A stretch of 64,000 nucleotides of DNA, taken from Cohnella rhizosphaerae. Its GTDB lineage: Bacteria; Bacillota; Bacilli; Paenibacillales; Paenibacillaceae. This document shows positions 20,438 through 30,897 of the stretch, one piece after another. The stretch lies in NCBI RefSeq assembly GCF_029525575.1, contig NZ_JAPDIA010000009.1:806001-870000 (forward strand), written 5' to 3'. The translations under genes were made by a program, and so were the position numbers. The notes beneath the pieces were generated by a model, which searched no databases, was not told the origin of the DNA, and saw only the letters and a list, made by a program, of their open reading frames with translations. How positions within the stretch are numbered: the stretch's first letter is position 1; each line of letters begins with the position of its first letter.

Positions 20438-21401
20438 ATGCTGCATGTAACCGTCATTGTTCCCTCGTACAGGCGTCCGGACGATCTGGTCCGATGCCTG
20501 GAGGGGCTTGGTCGCCAGCTATATACGAGTTATGATGTCGCGATCGTCGTCAGGGACGGCGACGAGGAGACGAAGGCGCTTGCCCTGCGTTGGCGCGAGA
20601 CCCCTTCCGGCTACGGAAAATCGGTCGTGGAGGTTTCGCAGACCGGCGTTCTGGCGGCCATGAAGGCAGGGACGAAGGGGGCCTCCGGCAGCATCGTCGC
20701 TTATACGGACGACGATGCCGTCCCTCGCCCCGACTGGCTGGAGAAGCTGGTCCGGCACTACGCGGACCCGCGCGTCGGCGGAGCGGGGGGGCAGAGACGT
20801 TCAGCCCGGCATACCGGCCAAGCCGGGATGCAGCGTCGGCATCGTCACGTGGTACGGGAAGCTGATCGGCAACCATCATGTCGGAGACGGTCCCGCCCGC
20901 GAAGCGGACGTCCTCAAGGGCGTGAACCTGTCTTTTCGCAAGGAGCTCGCCGTTTTCCCCGACGACTTGCGCGGGACCGGCGCGCAGGCGCATTTCGAGG
21001 TCCATATGTGTCTCCGGGCGAGACGGCTTGGGTACAAGCTGATTTACGACGCATCGGCCGTCGTCGATCACTATCCCGCCCCGCGCTTCGACGAAGATCA
21101 ACGAGGCAGCGCCGTTCCCGAGGCTGCAGCGAATGCCGCTTACAATCTTCAGCTCGGCATACTCAGATGGGGCGGTTCGTTTCGGGCGGCGGCCCGTCTC
21201 GTCTATGCGGCGTTGATCGGGGACAGAACATCGCCGGGCATCGTTCGGCTCGCGATCGCCTGGATTCGCGGAGAGCGCTCCGTCGCATCCTCGTTCGTGC
21301 CGGGGCAACGCGGGTATTGGCTGGGGTTGAGACGATGGGTGTCCGGTGCAGGCGGCGCCGGGATCGGATCGGCTGGCCGGGGGATCGGTGAGCCGGAATG
21401 A
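20438..21401 (+). CDS. GT2 family glycosyltransferase, one frameshift
   Basis: About 320 aa, GT-A fold: VTVIVPSYRRPDDLVRCLEGL, a DGDEET segment, then IVAYTDDDAVPRPDWLEKL, where the DDD supplies metal-binding Asp residues. Correct G7 at 20785-20791 by one base to obtain GGAGGRDVQPGIPAKPG and the C-terminal part. The start at 20438 follows GGAGGGTGCGGG. Ends in an ATGA overlap with the next gene. Donor and acceptor unknown. Confidence 0.83.
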
Positions 21402-22582
21402 ACATTTTGCAGATCGCGGATCACTTCGGCCCCACGGGCGGCCTTGAACGATTCATATACGAATTCACGATCCGGCTTGGCGAACGCGGCATTTTCTCAA
21501 AGGTCGCGGTGATGGAATTGGACGGACGGCACGATTGGGGAGAGACGCGCATCGATGTCAGCCTTCTTCCGCGCGATAAGGAAGCGTGGGAGGCCATGGC
21601 GGAACGCTTCCGGCCCGACCTGATCGTATGGCACGCAGGACCGGAAACGGCCGGAATCGCCGAGCTGCTGTCGGCTTATGCGCCCGTGGCCGCAACCGTT
21701 CACCGCCCGCTTTGTCCGTCGGGTGCGCGGCTCTTTCGCGACGCCGACGAGATTTGCGTTCATCCCACCGGCGCGGGCTGCCTGTTCAGATGGTATGCGC
21801 GCAAATGCGGGACGAACGTATCGCCGCTGGAGGCGCTGCGCGCTTTGAAGCGGAGCGGCGGCCTGATCGGTGCGCTGCGCGGCTGCGGGCGCGTCTACGC
21901 GGTCAGCCGTTCGATGAGCGACTTTCTGGCGCTGGAAGGGATCGATCCCGGGCGGCTGTGCGTGATCGACAATTCCTTCGACGACAACGACATGGCGGTT
22001 TATCCCCCGCTGCAGAGACGACGCGGCGAGGAAGAGCTGGAATTGCTGTACGTCGGCAGGATTAACTATACCAAAGGCGTGCAGTACCTCCTGCGGGCGG
22101 TACGGCGGCTGTTGGACGACGGCCATCGGGTTCGGGCGACGATCGTCGGCGACGGCTGGTTTACGGGGAAGATGCGGGAGCTTGCCCTGGAGCTGGGCTT
22201 GCAAAGAGAGGTCGTTTTCACGGGGCACGTGAACGGCTCGGCCATCGACGCCTATTACGACAGGGCGGATCTTCTGGTCGTGCCGTCCGTATGGCCGGAA
22301 CCGGCGGGACTTGTCGTGCCCGAGGCCAGGCGCAGAGGCAAGCCGGTCGTCGTATTCGACGCGGGCGGGCTGTCGGAATGGCAAGCGTACATGGACGGCG
22401 TGTATACGGCGAAGCACGCGGATATTCAGGATTTGGCCGAGACGATCTTGGCGGCTTCGAAGGGCGACTTTTCCCGCGAACCCGCGAGCCAGGTCAAGCC
22501 GATTGCGGTCAAGCGCGCGAATCTGATCGAGGACCTGTTGACGATAAACCCTACGCTCGGAAAGGAGGCGGCCGGAAAATGA
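21398..22582 (+). CDS. GT4 family glycosyltransferase
   Basis: 394 aa, intact. Starts MNILQIADHFGPTGGLERFIYEF; donor site ELLYVGRINYTKGVQYLLRAV and VVPSVWPEPAGLVVPEARRRGKPVV. Carries a Cys-containing insert (HPTGAGCLFRWYARKCG) before the central linker, which may bind a metal or be structural. Coupled by ATGA overlaps on both sides. Confidence 0.87.
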   Translation: MNILQIADHFGPTGGLERFIYEFTIRLGERGIFSKVAVMELDGRHDWGETRIDVSLLPRDKEAWEAMAERFRPDLIVWHAGPETAGIAELLSAYAPVAATVHRPLCPSGARLFRDADEICVHPTGAGCLFRWYARKCGTNVSPLEALRALKRSGGLIGALRGCGRVYAVSRSMSDFLALEGIDPGRLCVIDNSFDDNDMAVYPPLQRRRGEEELELLYVGRINYTKGVQYLLRAVRRLLDDGHRVRATIVGDGWFTGKMRELALELGLQREVVFTGHVNGSAIDAYYDRADLLVVPSVWPEPAGLVVPEARRRGKPVVVFDAGGLSEWQAYMDGVYTAKHADIQDLAETILAASKGDFSREPASQVKPIAVKRANLIEDLLTINPTLGKEAAGK

Positions 22583-23745
22583 TATTACCGATCTATGCCG
22601 GAAGCTCGTCCGGCTTCGGCGAAGGCGGGCTCGGCGGACATCTCAGCTTTATTCAAAAAGCGGCCCATGCGGCCGGGCGTCCCATTCAAATCCTGTGCCG
22701 CGAAAAGCCGGCGAAGCTTCCTCCGGAAAGCTGCCTTGCCATTCCTGCGCCGGCCTGGACGCGGGCGATGAAGTATTCGCCGATCCGCTGGTCTCCGGCG
22801 ATCCAGTCGGCGCTGATCGGGCGTCAATTCGACGTACGGGCCGCGGAACGTCTTCCGGAACGGCCGATCGTCTATCATTGCTTTCCGGGATTCGCGGAGG
22901 AATCCTTCAAAAAGGTGAAGCGCTGGGGCGGCGTCACCGTCCTGGAGGCCGCGACGACGCATGCGGACCACGTCTACGAAGTGACCGAAGCCGAGCACCG
23001 AAAATATCGGATGGGCGGCTCGCCGTTCTCGCGGCAATGGCTTCGGCGGGTTCGGCGGGAATACGAGCTCGCCGACTATATAACGATAGCGTCGGCGCTT
23101 CAGCGGGACAGCTTTATCAGCCGCGGCGTGCCTGCCGAAAGGCTGCTGTACGCGCCCCTTGGCATCGACACCGCCAGATTCGCGGGCCCCTCGCCCGAAG
23201 CCCGGCGGAGAACGGACGGCTCGAAGTTCCGCATCGTGCAGGTGGGGCAGATCACGCTGCGGAAGGGATTTATGTATCTGCTCGAGGCCGTCCGGCTTCT
23301 GAACGATCCGGAGATCGAAGTCGTGCTGGTCGGCGGCATCGGCTGGCGTGCGATCAGGGAGTCGATCGACCATTACAAAAGTCTCGGCGTCGCGATTCGC
23401 CATGCGAGCGGCGATCCGCTGCCGGCGCTTCGGGAAGCGCATCTGTACGTACATGCCTCCGTGGAGGACGGCTTCGGCCTGGCGCCGCTCGAAGCGATGT
23501 CGTCCGGTCTGCCGGCCGTCGTGACGAACCAGACGGGCATGCAGGATCTGATCGAAGACGGCCTGGACGGACTCGTCGTGCCGAGCAGGGATTCCCGGCG
23601 TCTGGCCGAGGCGATCGCGCTGCTCAAGAAGGACGAGGCCAAGCGGCTCGCCATGGGCGAGGCGGCGGCGCGAAAAGCGCGAAATTACGACGCGGGCGCC
23701 GCGGCCCGGCGCTACGCGAATACATTGCGTCCAGCTTGGGGGTAA
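22579..23745 (+). CDS. GT4 family glycosyltransferase
   Basis: 388 aa, intact from ATG 22579, which overlaps the previous stop. The donor-site region reads IVQVGQITLRKGFMYLLEAVRLL and VHASVEDGFGLAPLEAMSSGLPAVVT. The N-terminal part has a glycine-rich GFGEGGLGGHLSF loop and an EAATTHADH segment. Sugar specificity unknown. Confidence 0.85.
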   Translation: MILPIYAGSSSGFGEGGLGGHLSFIQKAAHAAGRPIQILCREKPAKLPPESCLAIPAPAWTRAMKYSPIRWSPAIQSALIGRQFDVRAAERLPERPIVYHCFPGFAEESFKKVKRWGGVTVLEAATTHADHVYEVTEAEHRKYRMGGSPFSRQWLRRVRREYELADYITIASALQRDSFISRGVPAERLLYAPLGIDTARFAGPSPEARRRTDGSKFRIVQVGQITLRKGFMYLLEAVRLLNDPEIEVVLVGGIGWRAIRESIDHYKSLGVAIRHASGDPLPALREAHLYVHASVEDGFGLAPLEAMSSGLPAVVTNQTGMQDLIEDGLDGLVVPSRDSRRLAEAIALLKKDEAKRLAMGEAAARKARNYDAGAAARRYANTLRPAWG

Positions 23746-23750
23746 GGGGC

Positions 23751-24431
23751 ATGCCGACACGCTCGTTCAAGATATCGCTCGCCGGCAATATGCAGCGGCT
23801 GCTTCGCTTTGTTCAATACTGGTCCGTACAGCGGGGAGGACCCGACGCGGACCTTACCGTCACCATCGAAAGCGGCAGCCGGATCCGTCCCGAAGTGAAG
23901 ATCGGACGCCATACGTATATCGGACATCACGTTCATGCGGACTCCGGCTCGATCGGCGCGTTCTGCTCGATCTCCTGGCACGTGACCATCGGAGCGGACG
24001 AACATCCGCTAACGGGCGTTTCCAGACATCCTTTCTGGTACGCGCCGGACCATAACGGCCTACGGGCCTCCGAGCGCAGATGGTCCCAGTCCAAGCCGGC
24101 CCCAGTCATCGGCAACGATGTGTGGATCGGCGCGGGCGCGACCATATTGCGCGGCGCGGTCATCGAGGACGGCGCGGTCGTGGCGGCCGGCGCGCTCGTT
24201 GCCGGCCGCGTGCCGGCGTATTCCGTCGTGGGCGGGGTGCCGGCCAAGGTCATCCGAACGCTGTTCGACGAGGCGACGGCCGCGGCGCTTCGCGAACTGC
24301 GCTGGTGGGAATGGGACGAAGACAGGCTGCGAGCGATGGCCCCTTACTTCGGCGATCCGGCTGCACTCCTTCGCCAATGCCGGCAAGCTTCGGACGACAG
24401 GGCGCAAAAGCCGGAGGAGCGGGCCATATGA
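23751..24431 (+). CDS. Hexapeptide-repeat O-acyltransferase 1
   Basis: 226 aa with left-handed beta-helix repeats around IRPEVKIGRHTYIGHHVHADSGSIGAFCSIS and the conserved end VIGNDVWIGAGATILRGAVIEDGAVVAAGALV. This is the CatB/WcaF-like acetyltransferase pattern. It probably adds acetyl groups to the polysaccharide. Intact, starting five bases after the preceding GT stop. Similar to the next gene, suggesting an old duplication. Confidence 0.82.
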   Translation: MPTRSFKISLAGNMQRLLRFVQYWSVQRGGPDADLTVTIESGSRIRPEVKIGRHTYIGHHVHADSGSIGAFCSISWHVTIGADEHPLTGVSRHPFWYAPDHNGLRASERRWSQSKPAPVIGNDVWIGAGATILRGAVIEDGAVVAAGALVAGRVPAYSVVGGVPAKVIRTLFDEATAAALRELRWWEWDEDRLRAMAPYFGDPAALLRQCRQASDDRAQKPEERAI

Positions 24432-25175
24432 ACGATCGTCCGGGCGGCTCGAACCGATTGAACGGCTTGAAAAAACGCGTCGCGCTATCGTTAAATGCGT
24501 TCCTTCAGCATTGGACGACGCAAACGATTCGAAATCAGCCGCTCATCCATGAGACGGCTTATATTATGCCGCTTGCGAAGGTAAGCCCGGGCGTATCCGT
24601 CGGGCGTTACAGCTACGTTCGCGGGGGGCGCCCTGAATCGACTCGGGCCGCATCGGCGCTTTTTGCTCGATCGGGCCGAACGTGCTGATCGGCGGCGACG
24701 ATCATCCGTTGGATGCGGTGTCCACGCATCCTTTTTTGGTATGTCGAGGACGGCCTGACCTTGCCTCGCGAGACCGCGGCCGAACCGGGCTGGACGCAGC
24801 CGAGGCCCGCGCCCGCGATCGGCAACGACGTATGGATCGGCGCCGGCGCGCAGGTGCTGCGGGGAGCGGTCGTCGAAGACGGCGCCGTCATCGGAGCGGG
24901 CGCCATCGTCACCGGCCGGATACCGGCGTATGCGATCGCCGTCGGCGTGCCTGCAAGAGTCGTGCGGCATCGCTTCGACGCCGAACAGAGAGAACGGCTG
25001 CTGCAAAGCCGTTGGTGGGATAAAGAAGCGGATGAGATCGCGCGCATCCGGCATCTGTTCGCGGATCCCCAAGCGTTCCTGGACCGGTTGGCGGAAGAGG
25101 AAAAGCGCGGGGAAGAAGGCGTCTCTGGGTGTCCGGATCAAGCGGAGGCCGCCGACAAGGGGGGAAGCGGTATGA
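24428..25175 (+). CDS. Hexapeptide-repeat O-acyltransferase 2, several frameshifts
   Basis: Paralogue of the preceding gene, about 247 aa. Key segments: DSGRIGAFCSIGPNVLIGGDDHP, THPFWYVEDGL, AIGNDVWIGAGAQVLRGAVVEDGAVIGAGAI. The reading frame needs correction at G6 24623-24628 with a further small indel near 24640, at T6 24732-24737 and at G6 25159-25164. Without the last one the gene runs into the next; with it, the stop at 25173-25175 overlaps the next ATG as ATGA. Confidence 0.75.
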
Positions 25176-26357
25176 ACATATTAACGACGGGCATGGGCTG
25201 GATCGATCACAAGCCAGGCGGGTTAAACCGGTACTTCGCGGATTATGCGAACGCGATGACCGCAGCGGGGCACGAGCTGCGGGCGCTCGTCACCGCGGAC
25301 GGCGAACGGCGAACGGCGCCGGCCTACGTCGAGGCCGTCCCCGGCAGCGGCGACGGCACGGGAACCTGGGATCGCATGCGGGCGTTCCGGCGAGCGATCG
25401 GCAGAGACGGGAGGGCTTGGGTGCCGGAGATCTACAACCCTCATTTCGCGCTGTATGCCTCTCTCGTGAATAGAGGCAGGCTGCCTCGGGACATTCCGAT
25501 CGTTACGCATTTTCACGGCCCTTGGGCGGAGGAGTCGATGGTGGAGGACAAGGGCGCGTCGACGGCGAGATTGCTCCGTTACCGCATGAAAAAATCGGTA
25601 GAGCGCCTGGCGTATCGGCGTTCGGACCGGTTTATCGTGCTGAGCCGGCACTTTGCCGGCATATTAACGAAGGATTACGGTATTCCCGAAGAACGGATCG
25701 TGCGAATACCGGGCGCCGTGGACGTGTCGCGCTTCAGGCCGGCGGAGAACGTCCGCCAGGTTCGCGAGACGCTCGGAATCGGAGCGGGGCGGCGCGTGCT
25801 TTTTTTGCGTGCGCAGGCTCGTCAGAAGAATGGGCATCGACAGGCTCATTCAAGCGATGGCGACGGTAACCGCGGCGCATCCCGAAGCGCTCCTCGTCAT
25901 CGCGGGAGACGGTTCGATGCGCGGCGAGCTGGAAGCGTTGGCCTCCAGGCTGGGGCTGGCCGGAAAGGTCGTATTCACCGGGCGCTTGTCCAACGAGCGG
26001 TTAACGGAATGGTTCCAGGCCGCGGATTGCAGCGTCGTGCCGACCGTCACGCTGGAAGGCTTCGGGCTGGTGACCGTTGAGTCGCTCGCATGCGGCACCC
26101 CCGTGCTGGGAACGCCCAACGGCGGCACGCGGGAGATCCTGGAGCCGTTCGAGCCCTCGCTGCTTTTTGACGACGCGTCTGCGGAGGCGATGGCGACGAC
26201 GATCAAGCGCTGGCTGGCCGGCGACATTCGCTTGCCGAGCCGCGAGACTTGCCGGCTGCATGTTCTGGAGCGCTATACCTGGAACGAAGTGGCGAGACAG
26301 GTCGCAGAAGTTTTTGAAGCGTCAATAGATTCGCGCAGGAGGAGGTCAGCCCGATGA
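25172..26357 (+). CDS. GT4 family glycosyltransferase, one frameshift
   Basis: About 394 aa. Start MNILTTGMGWIDHKPGGLNRYFADY; acceptor-side ...PIVTHFHGPWAEES; donor site VPTVTLEGFGLVTVESLACGTPVLGT. Correct T7 at 25800-25806 by one base to obtain RRVLFCVRRLVRRMGIDRLIQAM. ATGA overlaps at both ends. Confidence 0.82.
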
Positions 26358-28705
26358 AGGTCGGCTATTACAACCATACCTCGGACGTCAGCGGCGCGGA
26401 GATCAGCTTGTTAACGATGGCGACCCACCTTCGCGAAGCGGAGTCCCTCCTGCTTTGCCCGTCCGGTGAGCTTGCCGATCGGGCGCGGGCCGCGGGGCTT
26501 CAGCATGTCGGGGTGCCGGGATACCGCGCGCGCATGACCCGCAATCCGCTCGTACTGGTCCGCCACTTGCTGGGCATGGCCGCGGAAGGCCGGCAGATCG
26601 CCCGGATCGTGCGGGAACAAGGAATCGATATCGTGCATGCGAATTCGATTCGCGGCGGTCTGACGGTATCCCTGTTTGCGCGCCTGCGCGGCATTCCCGT
26701 CATTTGGCACATACGGGATCACATGCCCGGCGGCCTGATCGGAAGGCTCGTCAAGACGGTGGCGGCACGCAGGGCCAGCTCGCTCATCTGTATTTCCGAG
26801 GCAGTGAAAAAAGGGACGGCCGAGCTGGGCGACAAGCTCACGCCGGTCATATTGGACGGTTTGGAGGCCAGAATGGACGAACTGGCCACCGTCATCCACA
26901 ACGGCGTCGCCCTCGAACACGCCGACGAAGCCGACCGAGAGGCGGATCGCGTCCGAATCCGGCGCGAGTTCGGCGCTTCGCCGGACACGTTCGTCATGAC
27001 GATCGTCGGCCAGATCGCGCCGTGGAAGCGGCAGGAGGACGCGATCGAAGCGCTCCGGCTGCTGGTCGCCCGCGGGCTGGACGCAAAGCTATGGGTCGTC
27101 GGCGAGCCGAAATTCCGCGAGGAAAACATCGCTTACGCCGAGCGGCTCAAGACGATGGCGGCCGCGGCCGACCTGGCGGGACGCGTCGTATTTACGGGCT
27201 TCAGAAGCGATATCAAGGAGATCTGCCGGGCGGCGGATCTCCTTGTCTTATGTTCGGACAACGAGCCGTTCGGCCGCGTATTGATCGAGGCGATGGGCGA
27301 GGGGATTCCGGTCGTGGGCACGCGGGCGGGCGGCGTTCCCGAGATCGTGACCGAAGGCGCGAGCGGCCTGCTTTACGAGGTCGGCGACGTCCGCGCGCTG
27401 GCCGACCGCATCGGAGAGCTGATCGCGCAGCCCGCGCGCAGGCTGGATATGGGAAGGGCGGCCTACGACCGCGCGCGCCGCGAGTTCGGCATCGCTTCGA
27501 CGGTCGCCAAGGTCGAGGCGCTTTATCGCGAGCTGCGGCCCGGCCGAACCGCCGGACCGCGCGTGGCGATCGCGCACGATTACCTGAACCAGATGGGCGG
27601 CGCGGAGCGCGTCGTCTGCTCGCTGCGGCGGATGTATCCGGACGCGCCGATCTTCACGACGATCGCGGACAGGTCGAAGCTGCCCGCGGACTTGCGATCG
27701 GCGGATATCCGGACGACGTGGATGCAGCGCATACCGGGCATCAACAAGCGCTTCAAGCTGTTTTTCTGGCTGTATCCGCTCGCGGTGCGGTCGATGAACC
27801 TGAGCGGCTTCGATCTGATCATCAGCTCGAGCAGCGCGTACGCCAAAGGGGTGCGCGTGCCCGAAGGCGCCGTGCATATTTGCTACTGCCATACGCCGAT
27901 GCGGTTCGCCTGGGACTACGAGAATTACGTGAAGGATATGGATGTGCCCGCGCTTGCGAAAAAGCTGTCGGGCCTCATGGTGTCGCCGCTCCGCCGGTGG
28001 GATGCCGCGAACACCGCCGGGGTGGACGAACTGATCGCCAACTCGAGCATCGTGCAGGAGCGGATCCGGGACCACTACGGCAGGCAGGCGACGATCATTC
28101 ATCCGCCGGTCGATACCGGGCGGTTCGACCGCGCGGGCGCGAAGGAGCGCGCGGCCGGCGATTATTATCTCGTCGTATCGCGGCTCGTCTCGTACAAGCG
28201 GATCGATCTCGCCGTCGAAGCCTGTTCCTTGCTCGGCGAGCGGCTCGTCGTCGTCGGCGACGGCCCGGACCGCGAGCGGCTGGCGCGGCTGGCCGGTCCG
28301 AACGTTACCTTCCTCGGACGTCTGCCGGACGGCGAGGTCGAGCGTCTGATGCGCGGATGCCGGGCGCTTCTTTTTCCGGGCGTCGAGGACTTCGGCATCA
28401 CGCCGCTCGAGGCCAACGCCTGCGGACGGCCCGTTATCGCATACCGGGAGGGCGGCGCGCAGGATACGATCCGGCAGGGTCTGAACGGCCTGTTTTTCGA
28501 CAAGCAGACGCGCGAATCGCTCGCGAGGACGCTGCTCGGATTCCAGTCCTGGACATGGGATTCGGCGCGCATCCGCGCCTATGCGGCGGGCTTCGGCGAG
28601 GAGCGGTTCGAGCGCGAGCTCCGGGCCGCCGTATCCGCGGCGCTGTCCGCCAGAGAACAGCCGGCGGCAAGCCCGGCGGGACAAAGAAAGGAAGCGGTCG
28701 TATGA
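26354..28705 (+). CDS. Fused double GT4 glycosyltransferase
   Basis: 783 aa with two complete GT4 units in one chain. Unit 1 (about 1-395): GYYNHTSDVSGAEISLLTM ... CSDNEPFGRVLIEAMGEGIPVVG. Unit 2 (about 398-770): VAIAHDYLNQMGGAERVVCSL ... LFPGVEDFGITPLEANACGRPVIAY. The link, ELRPGRTAGPR, is short. No homopolymer suggests an artificial fusion here, so the tandem arrangement appears real. It could add two sugars in succession. ATGA overlap with manC. Confidence 0.82.
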   Translation: MKVGYYNHTSDVSGAEISLLTMATHLREAESLLLCPSGELADRARAAGLQHVGVPGYRARMTRNPLVLVRHLLGMAAEGRQIARIVREQGIDIVHANSIRGGLTVSLFARLRGIPVIWHIRDHMPGGLIGRLVKTVAARRASSLICISEAVKKGTAELGDKLTPVILDGLEARMDELATVIHNGVALEHADEADREADRVRIRREFGASPDTFVMTIVGQIAPWKRQEDAIEALRLLVARGLDAKLWVVGEPKFREENIAYAERLKTMAAAADLAGRVVFTGFRSDIKEICRAADLLVLCSDNEPFGRVLIEAMGEGIPVVGTRAGGVPEIVTEGASGLLYEVGDVRALADRIGELIAQPARRLDMGRAAYDRARREFGIASTVAKVEALYRELRPGRTAGPRVAIAHDYLNQMGGAERVVCSLRRMYPDAPIFTTIADRSKLPADLRSADIRTTWMQRIPGINKRFKLFFWLYPLAVRSMNLSGFDLIISSSSAYAKGVRVPEGAVHICYCHTPMRFAWDYENYVKDMDVPALAKKLSGLMVSPLRRWDAANTAGVDELIANSSIVQERIRDHYGRQATIIHPPVDTGRFDRAGAKERAAGDYYLVVSRLVSYKRIDLAVEACSLLGERLVVVGDGPDRERLARLAGPNVTFLGRLPDGEVERLMRGCRALLFPGVEDFGITPLEANACGRPVIAYREGGAQDTIRQGLNGLFFDKQTRESLARTLLGFQSWTWDSARIRAYAAGFGEERFERELRAAVSAALSAREQPAASPAGQRKEAVV

Positions 28706-30088
28706 AGCTGGTATTACTGTCGGGAGGATCGGGCAAGCGGCTGTGGCCGCTGTCCAACGAGACCCGGTCCAAGCAGTTTTTGAAGGTGCTCGAGCGCGCG
28801 GACGGCGCGATGGAATCGATGGTTCAGCGCGTATGGCGCCAGCTCGGCGCGTCGGGGCTCGCGGGCGACGCCTATATCGCGACCGGCAGCAATCAGGCGG
28901 AGACGATCCGCTCGCAGCTCGGGGACGTGCCGATGGTGCTCGAGCCGCATCGCCGGGATACCTTCCCGGCGATCGCGCTCGCCGCCGTGTATCTGTACGC
29001 GATCGAAGGCGTCTCGCTGCAGGAGACGGTCGCCGTGCTGCCGGTCGATCCGTACGTCGAGGATCGTTTTTTCGACCGCGTCGCGGAGCTGGACCAGGTG
29101 CTCCGGACGTCCGGGGCGCCGCTCGCTTTGATGGGCGTGAAGCCGCTGCATCCTTCCGAGAAGTACGGCTACATCGTACCGAAGCCAGCGGACAGGGGCG
29201 CCGATACATTGGACCCGTCCCCTTGGCGGCTCGTCGGCCGATTCACGGAGAAGCCGTCCGAGGCAGAGGCGAAGCGGCTGATCGCGGAGGGCGCGCTGTG
29301 GAATTGCGGCGTGTTCGCGTTCCGCCTCGGCATGCTGATCGACCTGCTGATCGAGAAGCAGCTGCCGATCAATTACGAAGAGCTGGTCCGAAGCTATGAG
29401 AGGATGCCTAAGATCAGCTTCGATTACGAGGTCGTCGAGCAGGCCGAGACGATCGCGGTCTCGGAGTACGACGGCTACTGGAAGGATCTCGGGACGTGGA
29501 ACACGCTCACCGAAGAGATCAAGGCGGGCGTCATCGGCAACGGGACGAAGTGCGAGGAGTCGACGGGATCGCATATCGTCAACGAGCTCGGGCTGCCGAT
29601 CGTGCTGCTCGGGCTGCCGAACGTGATCGTCTCCGCCAGTCCGGACGGCATATTGGTGGCGGACAAACAAAAAAGTCCGAGGGTGAAGGAAATGGTCGGG
29701 AGCCGGGACGACGAGCCGATGTTCGAAGAGCGCCTGTGGGGCTCCTACCGGGTGCTCGACTGCAACGTAAACGGGGAAGACATGCTCACGAAGGTGGGTT
29801 TGATCCAGATGCATGCCGGCAAGCAGCTGCCGTACCATGCGCATCGGCTTCGCAGCGAGACGTGGACGGTCGCGTCGGGCGAGGGCGAGCTGCTGCTGGA
29901 CGGCATCTGGCGCAAAATGCGGGCGGGAGACGTCGCGTACATCCCGGCGGCGGCGAAGCACGGCATGCTCGCGCTGACGGACCTGACGCTGGTCGAGGTC
30001 CAGATCGGAACGGATCTGTCCGCCGAGGACGTCAGGGAGACGGCTTGGGACGGGAAGGACCGCGCTTCTATCGGCGGAGGGGGAGTGA
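28702..30088 (+). CDS. manC: Mannose-1-phosphate guanylyltransferase / mannose-6-phosphate isomerase (type II), frameshift at the stop
   Basis: About 461 aa, supplies GDP-mannose. N-terminal pyrophosphorylase motif LLSGGSGKRLWPLS, middle FTEKPSEAEA and WNCGVFAF, C-terminal cupin with LPYHAHRLRSETWTVASGEGEL typical of type II PMI. In the sequence as given the frame runs on after GKDRASIGGG. Removing one base from G5 at 30079-30083 gives a stop at 30086-30088, at the expected family length. Implies mannose in the polymer. Confidence 0.88.
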
Positions 30089-30094
30089 TATCCG

Positions 30095-30296
30095 ATTGGC
30101 AAGAACAAATTGGTCAAATGGGGCTTGCATTACAACGGCGGTACGTACTGCGCGGTTTACGGCAAGAAAAAAGCCCACGACATGCTCTATCGTCTGAGTT
30201 ATTGCGTCAACGGACTGTCCGTCGTGCCGATGAGCACCCGGCGCAGATCGTCGCCCCCCTCGCCGCGACAACGGCGGGGGAGGACGGGAAGCATGA
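30095..30296 (+). CDS. Small conserved-looking protein of unknown function (about 65 aa)
   Basis: Reads KNKLVKWGLHYNGG, then TYCAVYGKKKAHDMLYRLSY and CVNGLSVVPM, with an Arg/Ser-rich tail. No stop is found before the VanZ-like gene unless one base is removed from G5 at 30276-30280; then the stop overlaps the next ATG as ATGA. The start is uncertain: ATT at 30095 has the good GGAGGGGGA site, TTG at 30110 has none. I do not recognise a domain. Its fixed place between manC and the VanZ-like gene suggests a cell-surface or polysaccharide role. Confidence 0.5.
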
Positions 30297-30821
30297 GCCG
30301 CGCCAAAGCCGTGCAGCTGGCGCAGGCGCTGCCGGCCGTCGCCTGCCTGGCGCTGATCTTTTTCTTCTCCTCCCAGACGTACGGCGAGCAGACGATCGTT
30401 CCGCTGCTGCGGCGTCACATCTCGGAGTTCCGCTTGTCCGGCATGCTGCCCGACGTCTCGTTCCGTTACGGGCGCTCGCTGCTGTCGGCCAAGCAGGCGC
30501 CGTACCAGTTCATCGAGTTTTTATTCCGCAAGAGCGCGCACGTCTTTTGGTACGCCGCGCTGTGCGCCAGCTTGTATACCGCGCTGAAGTCGCTTCCGCG
30601 TCTTGCTTCACGCGCGCTGCTCCGATTGGGCGCGGCTTGCGGCGGTGCTCGCCGCGGCCGCTTGCCTGGACGAATGGAATCAGGCGCGCGTCGCCGGCAG
30701 GACCGGCCAACCGCTCGACGTGCTCCTGGACGTCGTCGGCGGACTGCTGCTGACGGCGATCGTCCTGGCGGTCGCCCGCGCGATCCGCTCGTCGCGCCGT
30801 CGCGCCGGATCGCCGCGTTGA
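30293..30821 (+). CDS. VanZ-like membrane protein, one frameshift
   Basis: About 176 aa with four hydrophobic helices. VanZ-family signatures are LIFFFSSQ near the start, RKSAHVFWYAAL in the middle and CLDEWNQARVAGRTGQPLDVLLDVVGG at the end. The frame is restored by removing one G at 30628-30630, giving LLRLARLAAVLAAAACLDEWNQ. Members are often found in cell-envelope clusters; biochemical function unknown. Start ATG 30293 is set by the ATGA junction. Confidence 0.78.
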
Positions 30822-30897
30822 CCGGAGGCGAGGGGGGCGGCAGGCGGGCGATGCGAGCGGCGGCGGCCGCAAATCGATAGTTGAAGGAGGACGTGTC

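Noticed and set aside
27248..29209. 653-codon antisense frame over the double GT and manC
   Set aside because: Low-complexity Arg/Ala/Pro composition and no domain; both sense genes are clear.
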